Below are positions 1 through 5,156 of a stretch of DNA of 5,156 nt, piece by piece; the stretch's first letter is position 1, and every line of letters starts with the position of its first letter. The position numbers were made by a program, and so were the translations under genes. The DNA comes from Flavobacteriaceae bacterium. Its GTDB lineage: Bacteria > Bacteroidota > Bacteroidia > Flavobacteriales > Flavobacteriaceae. The notes under the pieces are model-generated. The model had not been told where the DNA came from. It saw nothing but the letters and a program-made list of their open reading frames with translations, and searched no databases. The stretch lies in assembly GCA_023141985.1 (NCBI GenBank), contig JAGLKH010000506.1, forward strand, positions 1 to 5,156, written 5' to 3'.

Positions 1-1
1 T

Positions 2-136
2 TTGTTATTGAAACATAGGAGTGAGCTGGAAAAACTGGCACAGCTCCTGTTAAAAAAAGAAGTGGTAGATAAAGAGGATCTCGAAGATATATTAGGAAAA
101 CGGAGTATAGAAATTTTAGCAGGCAGCAATGAATAA
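2..136 (+). CDS. ftsH: C-terminal fragment of a probable FtsH-type ATP-dependent zinc metalloprotease (5' end outside window)
   Basis: An open frame entering from the left edge encodes 44 residues ending in TAA at 134-136. The visible protein is helical and Leu/Glu/Lys-rich. It reads SELEKLAQLLLKKEVVD, then an acidic segment, then DILGKR and a short tail. This matches the end of the M41 peptidase domain of FtsH, where a helix carrying 'L..LA..LL..E.L' precedes 'EE(I/L)..ILGKR'. FtsH is a membrane-anchored hexameric AAA+ protease that degrades misfolded membrane proteins and some short-lived regulators. The AAA+ motifs and the HExxH zinc site would lie to the left of the window and cannot be checked. 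The tail after GKR is only about 10 residues, shorter than in many housekeeping FtsH proteins, so this may be an accessory paralogue. The call rests on one short conserved stretch. Confidence 0.72.
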   Translation: MLLKHRSELEKLAQLLLKKEVVDKEDLEDILGKRSIEILAGSNE

Positions 137-151
137 CCTAATCTTTATTGC

Positions 152-195
152 TTGGTCAGCATCAATAATTAAAAACAAACCAACTACTAAATTTA
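152..195 (+). promoter_or_regulatory. Putative Crp/Fnr-family site plus Bacteroidota -7 element upstream of the 128-residue protein gene
   Basis: TTGGT-CAGC-ATCAA at 152-165 matches the FNR consensus TTGAT-N4-ATCAA at 9 of 10 positions. Its centre (158.5) lies 29.5 bp upstream of the first base of TAAATTTA (188-195), which matches TAnnTTTG except for the last base. The same spacing recurs at two other promoters in this window. No good -33 TTTG is present, which would suit an activator-dependent promoter. Transcription would start near 200, giving a leader of about 25 bases. The motifs and spacing are read directly from the sequence; the function is inferred. Confidence 0.42.
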
Positions 196-225
196 TACTA
201 TTTACCAACAATAAAAATACATATT

Positions 226-612
226 ATGGAAAAGGAAGTCTTTTATAATTCAGATTTGCATTTTGAACATAAACAATGGTTACGAGAACTTTCCTTCTGG
301 GAAGATGAGCTAAAATCTTTTAAAAACAGGTTGAGTGATCTCGTAACTCGGTGGACCGATAAGAATATGCTTGCTCAATTGGAACAATATCAAAACCAAT
401 TTATTATTCACGCAGAAGTTATTGACAGGATGCAAGATGATATTAATGTACATGAAACCAACATTGCTAAGCATAGTAAAAAAGGGAAAGACATGCTAGA
501 TGTTATTCTTGTTAAAAAACATATTGAGTTTAGAGACCGTCTGGAAACTCAAAGACAAATATACAGTGAACTTAAAAAAGGGTTCTTCCGTTTTCTTTCA
601 AAATATATGTAA
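226..612 (+). CDS. Conserved-looking hypothetical protein, 128 residues, charged and helical
   Basis: I do not recognise a named family. The protein has no signal peptide, no membrane segment and no cysteine, so it is probably cytoplasmic. It is rich in Glu, Lys, Gln and Asp, with heptad-like hydrophobic spacing over about residues 16-75 (WLRELSFWEDELKSFKNRL, then a second helix) and again over 90-127. This suggests an antiparallel helical bundle or coiled coil. Six histidines (12, 15, 62, 76, 83, 99) are scattered rather than arranged in a clear metal site. The ATG at 226 is the natural start: the upstream sequence is A-rich, as is common in Bacteroidota, and a promoter-like element lies 31-38 bases before it. 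The gene follows the FtsH-like gene by 89 bases and converges with the pump gene. The shared promoter architecture suggests co-regulation with its neighbours, possibly as a stress-related small protein. That role is inference. Confidence 0.8.
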   Translation: MEKEVFYNSDLHFEHKQWLRELSFWEDELKSFKNRLSDLVTRWTDKNMLAQLEQYQNQFIIHAEVIDRMQDDINVHETNIAKHSKKGKDMLDVILVKKHIEFRDRLETQRQIYSELKKGFFRFLSKYM

Positions 613-627
613 TTGGGATGTCTAAAA

Positions 628-643
628 ACCTTTTGAAAAAGGT
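628..643 (-). terminator. Possible weak terminator of the pump gene
   Basis: In the 57-base gap between the convergent genes, ACCTTT and AAAGGT form a 6-bp inverted repeat around a 4-base loop. Read on the minus strand, the hairpin is followed by TTTT, as in a weak intrinsic terminator about 27 bases after the pump stop codon. No T-run follows on the plus strand, so it would serve the pump transcript only. The stem is short and AT-rich. Confidence 0.3.
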
Positions 644-669
644 GAGCTTAACCAACGGTGTCTTTTATG

Positions 670-3315
670 TCAAACAGTACCTCCTATTCGTTTTATAAAC
701 TGTGACAAAACTAAGGCTCCGAATCCAAATATAATAATTAACCCTAATTGATAAGCAGACAAGGGTACCAAAGAAAGTGCTTTAGCCATAGGAGGTATTA
801 AATATGCTGATATTGTCAAAAACACACATAATACGATAGCACTCCATACCCAAATGTTTGTAGTGACTTCATTTTTAAAGAAAGAAAGTTGTCGTCTGGG
901 CATATTGAATATATTGAGAAGCTGTGCAAAAATCAGGGTATAAAAAGCCATATTATTGATTTCAACAGCAGAAAGTTCTAACACAAAATACGCATAAATT
1001 GTTATGCCAAGCACTGCAGTAGTAATTGACAAACCATAAATAATGGTCGAAGACCATAATTTTCGGGTCATAATTGGCTCATCAGATTTTCTTGGTGGCA
1101 GTTTCATAATATCCTCTTCTCCTTTGCTAAGTCCTAATGCCAAAGCAGGAAATATATCTGTAATAAGGTTTAAGAATAAAATTTGTAATGGTAGTAACGG
1201 AGATGGCAAATTCAATATTGCTGCAAGACCAACCGAAATTATTTCTGCCAGGTTGCTGGATAAAAGATATACTACGAATTGGCGTATATGCTCAAAGATA
1301 GCTCTGCCTTGTCGTATTGCTAACTCCATTGCGGTAAATTTATCGTTTTTAAGAATGACATCAGCTGCCTCTCTGGCAGCTTCAGTTCCCCGAATGCCCA
1401 TGGCAATACCTATATCAGCTTTTTTAAGTGCAGGAACATCATTAACACCATCACCAAGCATGCCAACGATATTATTATTTTGTTGATAAAATTTTATAAG
1501 ATCCAATTTTTGTTTTGGAGTAACTCTTGCAAAAACTGTAGTGCCCAGGAGTTGTTTTGTTTTATTTATATCAAGTTCATGGAGGTCTGGAAAATACTTA
1601 CCGTGTAACACTTTATCAGGAGAGGCATCAAGTTCCAGCAATCCTATTTCTTCTGCTACTTTTTTTGCTGTTCCGGGATGATCTCCAGTTATCATAACCA
1701 CACTGATACCTGCATTTTTATAGGTTGCTATGGTTGATGTTACATCTTTTCTGGCAGGATCCATAAATCCAATAATACCAATAAAAGTAAGGTGTTTTAG
1801 TAATGTTTCCTGTTTAGGAAGTTTATCAATTTTTTTATAGGCAAAGGCTAATGTTCGTAATCCTTGCGATGCCAGATCATCAACGATATTGTACCATCGA
1901 TCTTTGTCATTGAATCTTTCTGCTTTACCTTCTTTAAATATTGTATCACAATAGTCAACGATACTTTCAAAAGCTCCTTTGATATAGACATTAAATGCTT
2001 CTTTATCTTGATTAACAGTTGCCATCATCTTATTATCTGTATCAAATGGGATTTCCATTTTCTTCAGATTACTTTTTTGAATCACTATTGGATCATAACC
2101 TATATGCTCTGCAAATTCTATCAATGCCAAATCAATTGCATCTCCTCGCCTTTTTTCAGCATTAAGAATAACATCATTACATAATATTCCAGTCATGATT
2201 ATTTTATCAAAAGCCTTTTGGGTTTTTAGTGAATTAAAAAAATCATTATTTTTATGATATACATTCTGTAACAATTTGGTATCAAAGGCTAAGGAGTGTA
2301 CTTTCATTTTATCTTCGGTAAGAGTCCCTGTTTTGTCTGTACAAATAATATTGGTCGCTCCTAATGTATGTACTGCTTCTAATTTTTTGATGATTACCTG
2401 TTGTTTAGATAATTTAAGCATCCCTTGAGCCAATGCAATAGTTGCTACAATGGGTAAGCCTTCAGGGATAGCTGCAACTGCAAGTGCTATACCTGTTTGG
2501 ATCATTAAAGATAAATCCCTGCCTCTTATATATCCCATTATAATAACTATAATCACCAACAATAAGGTTAACCAAATAAGCCATTTACTAAGCTGATTCA
2601 ACTTCTTTTCAAGGGGTGTATGCTCCTCTTTTGCCCCCAATCCCATTTGTTGAATTTTTCCAAGTTCAGTATATATACCGGTAGCTATGACTATGGCTTT
2701 AGCCATTCCCCTGGTAACCAATGTACCTTTAAAAACCATGTTGTTTTGGTCTGCTATTTGGACGGCGGCAGGTAAGGGAACTGTCTTTTTTTCTATAGGT
2801 GTACTTTCTCCTGTTAATGAGGCTTCTTTTACTGCTAGATTTTCATGCATGATCAAACGAGCATCTGCAGAAACTATATCTCCCGTTTCTAATATGATTA
2901 TATCTCCGGGAACTAACAAAGAAGCTTTTATACGCAAGATTTTACCATCCCGCAAGACGCTGGTTAACGCTTGTCCCATCTTACGAAGTGTTTCCAATGA
3001 ACGCACGGCTTGTAATTCCATAAAGAAACCTATAGTAACGGTAATAACAATAACTATAAGTATAGCTATACCTTCTGCCCAGTTTCTAAAAAGAAATGCA
3101 AACAATGACGCTACAGCTAAAATATATATGATTGGATTAAGAAACTGATCGATAAAAATCAACCATCTCTTTTTTGGTCCTTTTTGTGGTATATCATTCT
3201 TACCATACTGTACCAGACGCCTTTGAACCTCTTTCTTATTTAATCCATATTTCACATCACTGTTTAACTGTTTTATAACGTCTTTTGTAGTAAGTGTGAA
3301 AGGCTTTTGAATCAT
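670..3315 (-). CDS. P-type II cation-transporting ATPase (Ca2+-ATPase-like), 881 residues, complete
   Basis: This is an ATP-driven inner-membrane pump, most like the SERCA/PMCA and bacterial Ca2+-ATPase group. Visible parts in order are: the N-terminal cation-ATPase domain (about 1-60); M1-M2 (about 50-95); the actuator domain with TGES (168-171); M3-M4 with PEGLP (284-288); and the phosphorylation motif DKTGT, with Asp327 as the predicted phospho-acceptor. The nucleotide domain has CND (379-381), PFD (423-425) and KGA (446-448). The P-domain has DPAR (519-522, usually DPPR), TGD (543-545), TPKQK (599-603) and GDGVND (621-626). M5-M10 span about 676-875. Ion-site residues include Glu285 (M4), Asn688 and Glu691 (M5), and Asn716, Thr719 and Asp720 (M6). 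The SERCA M8 glutamate aligns with Gln798, as in PMCA-type pumps. The catalytic motifs are intact and the length is normal for the family. Ca2+ is the likeliest substrate, but Mn2+, H+ or Na+ cannot be excluded. The gene lies 135 bases downstream of the lipoprotein gene on the same strand. Confidence 0.95.
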   Translation of the reverse strand: MIQKPFTLTTKDVIKQLNSDVKYGLNKKEVQRRLVQYGKNDIPQKGPKKRWLIFIDQFLNPIIYILAVASLFAFLFRNWAEGIAILIVIVITVTIGFFMELQAVRSLETLRKMGQALTSVLRDGKILRIKASLLVPGDIIILETGDIVSADARLIMHENLAVKEASLTGESTPIEKKTVPLPAAVQIADQNNMVFKGTLVTRGMAKAIVIATGIYTELGKIQQMGLGAKEEHTPLEKKLNQLSKWLIWLTLLLVIIVIIMGYIRGRDLSLMIQTGIALAVAAIPEGLPIVATIALAQGMLKLSKQQVIIKKLEAVHTLGATNIICTDKTGTLTEDKMKVHSLAFDTKLLQNVYHKNNDFFNSLKTQKAFDKIIMTGILCNDVILNAEKRRGDAIDLALIEFAEHIGYDPIVIQKSNLKKMEIPFDTDNKMMATVNQDKEAFNVYIKGAFESIVDYCDTIFKEGKAERFNDKDRWYNIVDDLASQGLRTLAFAYKKIDKLPKQETLLKHLTFIGIIGFMDPARKDVTSTIATYKNAGISVVMITGDHPGTAKKVAEEIGLLELDASPDKVLHGKYFPDLHELDINKTKQLLGTTVFARVTPKQKLDLIKFYQQNNNIVGMLGDGVNDVPALKKADIGIAMGIRGTEAAREAADVILKNDKFTAMELAIRQGRAIFEHIRQFVVYLLSSNLAEIISVGLAAILNLPSPLLPLQILFLNLITDIFPALALGLSKGEEDIMKLPPRKSDEPIMTRKLWSSTIIYGLSITTAVLGITIYAYFVLELSAVEINNMAFYTLIFAQLLNIFNMPRRQLSFFKNEVTTNIWVWSAIVLCVFLTISAYLIPPMAKALSLVPLSAYQLGLIIIFGFGALVLSQFIKRIGGTV

Positions 3316-3375
3316 GTTTGTGTTAGATTAAATAGTTAAATGAATAAAAAAGCAATGTTTGAAAAGGTTCTTATT

Positions 3376-3389
3376 TCGATTTTTCTCAA
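3376..3389 (-). promoter_or_regulatory. Degenerate Crp/Fnr-like site upstream of the pump gene (tentative)
   Basis: Read on the minus strand, TTGAG-AAAA-ATCGA matches TTGAT-N4-ATCAA at 8 of 10 positions. Its centre is 67.5 bases before the pump start codon, the same distance as the site before the 128-residue protein gene. The -7 region at the expected spacing (GCTTTTTT on the minus strand) keeps only the TTT core, so support is weak. Confidence 0.2.
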
Positions 3390-3450
3390 AACCCTTATTT
3401 AATTTGATGTTTTAATTACATTCATCCCCCGATATTTTGTACTGCTATCT

Positions 3451-4083
3451 TCACTTTAAGGTTGGAATTAAGTTCTCTTTTTCAAGACCTTTAATCATTG
3501 CTTCTACATAATCCTTAACAGTTTTGTCGATCTCCTTTGGATCCACAATATTATAAGATGCTACCCAAACTAAAGCTTTATCTTTTGAGCTAAAGTCATA
3601 TAAAGAACTTTCTACATTATATATATTGTAGTTCTGATAATATCCTGGACTAAAATACACTTCTTGATAATAGTAATAATAGCGTCCAAATCTTCTCCAA
3701 TGACGATTTACCCATTTGTTACCTCTACTGTATACGATTTTTTCATCAACCCCTTTTACTGTAGAAATGAGGACAGCATCATAACTTTTATCAGTTAATT
3801 TTTCTAACTGTTCCTGAATTTCCTCTTCTGTTTGCTTTAAGTTAGTGAAATTCATATCAAATACATTAAAACTTTCTTCTGCATGTATTCCTCGAGAATT
3901 TAAAGCATTTCTTAATTGCGTCTCAAACATTTTACGTCCCGTAAGATTTTGAGTAATACCAATAATTAGCACCTTTTTTGGTTTAAAATCAGTATATTCT
4001 TTGTTCTTCCAACTATCAATGATTCGCGTAGAAGAACAACTCACTAATAACATTGAAAGGATAAAATAAAACATATTTCTCAT
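3451..4083 (-). CDS. Putative outer-membrane lipoprotein, 210 residues, with a tyrosine-rich segment
   Basis: The N-terminus is a lipoprotein signal: Met-Arg-Asn, a hydrophobic core (residues 4-14), then the lipobox LVSC with Cys16 as the predicted lipidated residue. Ser-Ser follows the Cys rather than Asp, which is compatible with outer-membrane sorting. The mature part begins with a Trp-containing stretch (about 20-30). It then shows an alternating strand/helix pattern: strand KKVLIIGI (36-43), an amphipathic helix (about 51-64), and strand YDAVLISTV (101-109). This recalls small envelope lipoproteins of the DUF4136/CsgG-like alpha/beta type, but I cannot assign it with confidence. Residues 135-155 contain 10 tyrosines, including five in a row (135-139), just after a basic/aromatic stretch (RHWRRFGR). 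A lysine-rich C-terminal helix follows. The start is supported by the signal peptide and by a promoter-like element 25-32 bases upstream. The gene may be co-transcribed with the downstream pump across the 135-base gap, or the pump may have its own promoter. The function is unknown; an envelope-stress role is inference. Confidence 0.85.
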   Translation of the reverse strand: MRNMFYFILSMLLVSCSSTRIIDSWKNKEYTDFKPKKVLIIGITQNLTGRKMFETQLRNALNSRGIHAEESFNVFDMNFTNLKQTEEEIQEQLEKLTDKSYDAVLISTVKGVDEKIVYSRGNKWVNRHWRRFGRYYYYYQEVYFSPGYYQNYNIYNVESSLYDFSSKDKALVWVASYNIVDPKEIDKTVKDYVEAMIKGLEKENLIPTLK

Positions 4084-4107
4084 GACATTAATATTTAGAA
4101 TTTAATT

Positions 4108-4151
4108 CAAAACTATATAACCAGTGAAAAAATTCCAATGATTTCCATCAT
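4108..4151 (-). promoter_or_regulatory. Promoter of the lipoprotein gene: Crp/Fnr-type palindrome plus exact TAnnTTTG element
   Basis: ATGAT-N4-ATCAT at 4138-4151 is a perfect 5+5 bp inverted repeat with the TGAT/ATCA core of FNR sites. On the minus strand TAGTTTTG (4115 to 4108) matches the Bacteroidota -7 consensus TAnnTTTG exactly. The palindrome centre (4144.5) is 29.5 bp upstream of the first base of that element. TTGG (4138 to 4135) sits about where the -33 TTTG is expected and overlaps the palindrome edge, as at class II activator sites. The start codon is 25 bases past the -7 element, so the leader is short. Confidence 0.52.
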
Positions 4152-4284
4152 CATATCCTTTTTTATAATTAGAAGCTGTGATGAGTAGAATTTTATCAAT
4201 CCACTAGCGATCAAAACACCAATCACTAAATGGCTAACTTATTACTCATTTTTAAAGAATAATAATATTAGAGTTGCTTAGCAA

Positions 4285-4330
4285 AAGTGATATAAATCAT
4301 TTCAACTTTTACAATTTCTTATTTACTTTG
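4285..4330 (+). promoter_or_regulatory. ppsA: Promoter of ppsA: Crp/Fnr-type palindrome plus near-consensus -7 element
   Basis: GTGAT-ATAA-ATCAT at 4287-4300 contains the TGAT-N4-ATCA core and extends to AA...TT at 4285-4302 with one mismatched pair. TTACTTTG at 4323-4330 fits TAnnTTTG with one mismatch, and TTTC at 4300-4303 is a one-mismatch -33 element with 19 bases of spacer. The centre (4293.5) is again 29.5 bp upstream of the -7 element, placing the palindrome near -41 of the predicted start. The ppsA start codon follows 20 bases after the -7 element. Confidence 0.5.
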
Positions 4331-4349
4331 TTAAACTAAATATGGAAGG

Positions 4350-5156
4350 ATGAATTCATTTATCAAACCATTTAATAAAATTAATATTAATGATATCGCA
4401 GTTGTAGGCGGTAAAAATGCATCTTTAGGTGAAATGTTTAACCAGCTTTCATTAAAAGGAGTGCATGTGCCAAATGGCTTTGCAACTACTTCGCAAGCAT
4501 TTTGGGCATTTTTAGAAGAGAATGAACTCAATAAACCATTGATAAAATTATTAGAAACTCTAGATAGAAATACGTATTCAAACCTTAATGAGGTTGGCTC
4601 AAAAGCAAGACAACTCATACTTGATTCGAATTTCTCTACACAATTTTCAAATAAAATTTTTGAAGCTTATAGAGAACTTTCAGGCGAAAAGGATATAGAT
4701 GTAGCCGTGCGTAGCAGTGCTACTGCCGAAGATCTCCCTGGTGCGAGCTTTGCAGGTCAGCATGATACCTTTTTAAACATAAAAGGTAAAGAAACTCTAT
4801 TAGATGCTGTTAAAAAGTGCATTTCATCATTGTACACTAACAGGGCAATAAAGTACCGGGAAGAAAGAGGTTTTAAACATGAAGAAGTAGCACTTTCTGT
4901 AGGAGTGCAAAAAATGATCCGTTCTGATAGAAGTTGCTCAGGTGTTGGTTTTACCATTGATCCCGAATCTGGATTTGAAAATGTCATACTTTTATCCGGA
5001 GTTTGGGGATTAGGAGAAAATATTGTGCAAGGTACGGTAAACCCAGATGAATTTTACGTTTTCAAACCTACTTTAAGGCAAGGGCACTATCCTGTTATTC
5101 ATAAAAAATTAGGAGATAAGGATAAAACAATGGTCTATGATATGTCTAAAGGTCAG
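4350..5156 (+). CDS. ppsA: Phosphoenolpyruvate synthase, N-terminal 269 residues (3' end outside window)
   Basis: PEP synthase (pyruvate, water dikinase) converts pyruvate, ATP and water to PEP, AMP and phosphate in the cytoplasm, feeding gluconeogenesis. The visible part is the ATP-binding PEP/pyruvate-binding N-domain. It has VGGKNASLGEM (19-29), VPNGFATT (40-47), VRSSATAEDLPGASFAGQ (120-137) with Arg121, SGVGFTIDPESG (197-208), and WGLGENIVQG then NPDEFYV (219-237). These blocks follow E. coli PpsA closely from memory, and the AEDLPGASFAGQ form and spacing favour PpsA over pyruvate phosphate dikinase. The swivelling phospho-histidine domain and the C-terminal barrel lie beyond the edge. 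The start at 4350 is preceded in frame by a TAA at 4332-4334. GGAAGG lies immediately before the ATG, rather close for a Shine-Dalgarno. The next Met (29) is inside a conserved motif, so 4350 is the right start. The gene is divergent from the lipoprotein gene and shares its promoter architecture. Confidence 0.95.
   Translation, partial: MNSFIKPFNKININDIAVVGGKNASLGEMFNQLSLKGVHVPNGFATTSQAFWAFLEENELNKPLIKLLETLDRNTYSNLNEVGSKARQLILDSNFSTQFSNKIFEAYRELSGEKDIDVAVRSSATAEDLPGASFAGQHDTFLNIKGKETLLDAVKKCISSLYTNRAIKYREERGFKHEEVALSVGVQKMIRSDRSCSGVGFTIDPESGFENVILLSGVWGLGENIVQGTVNPDEFYVFKPTLRQGHYPVIHKKLGDKDKTMVYDMSKGQ

Noticed and set aside
1043..1486. Open frame on the plus strand inside the pump gene (similar ones at 1864-2184 and 2687-3148)
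   Set aside because: They are antisense to conserved catalytic and membrane regions of the pump, have no promoter or family resemblance, and are explained as shadows of the real gene.
3404..3408. TTGAT half-site in the gap upstream of the pump
   Set aside because: The partner half at N4 spacing (TAATT) does not match, and no -7 element lies at the expected distance.
4164..4169. TATAAT, a textbook -10 hexamer
   Set aside because: Bacteroidota primary sigma factor uses TAnnTTTG rather than TATAAT, the hexamer is common in AT-rich spacers, and no matching -35 or nearby start codon supports it.
4152..4270. Middle of the divergent intergenic region, examined for a small gene, RNA or repeat
   Set aside because: No convincing reading frame, stable hairpin or repeat was found; it appears to be AT-rich spacer.
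4342..4353. Three-codon reading frame (ATG GAA GGA TGA) whose stop overlaps the ppsA start
   Set aside because: It is probably just the purine-rich ribosome-binding segment; a frame this short arises easily by chance and no attenuator structure is seen.
4331..4987. Minus-strand open frames at 4331-4618 and 4757-4987
   Set aside because: They lie opposite the conserved PEP synthase N-domain and show no recognisable protein features.

Overview
The window looks like chromosomal DNA of a Bacteroidota (Bacteroidetes) bacterium. It is AT-rich (roughly one third GC by eye), most starts lack a strong Shine-Dalgarno sequence, and several start-proximal regions carry matches to the Bacteroidota -7 promoter element TAnnTTTG. 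No mobile element, tRNA, rRNA or CRISPR array is visible. The taxonomic call is an inference from these traits and from the protein families.

Layout. Positions 2-136 (+) are the last 44 codons of a gene whose protein end resembles the C-terminal helices of the membrane protease FtsH. Positions 226-612 (+) encode a 128-residue, highly charged, helical protein of unknown function. Positions 670-3315 (-) encode a complete 881-residue P-type II (Ca2+-ATPase-like) cation pump, convergent with the previous gene. Positions 3451-4083 (-) encode a 210-residue lipoprotein with a tyrosine-rich patch, lying upstream of the pump on the same strand. A 266-base divergent intergenic region follows. From position 4350 (+) to the window edge runs the N-terminal 269 residues of phosphoenolpyruvate synthase (ppsA).

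How it fits together. Membrane quality control, cation pumping, an envelope lipoprotein and gluconeogenic PEP synthesis are not one metabolic pathway. The link I see is in the DNA. Upstream of three genes (the 128-residue protein, the lipoprotein and ppsA) there is an FNR/CRP-type palindrome, nTGAT-N4-ATCAn or a one-mismatch version. In each case its centre is exactly 29.5 bp upstream of the first base of a TAnnTTTG-like -7 element. That geometry is what a class II Crp/Fnr-family activator would use. A weaker, degenerate site lies upstream of the pump. The working interpretation is a small stress, low-oxygen or energy-limitation regulon spread over divergent transcription units. The regulator itself is not in the window, and its identity is inferred.
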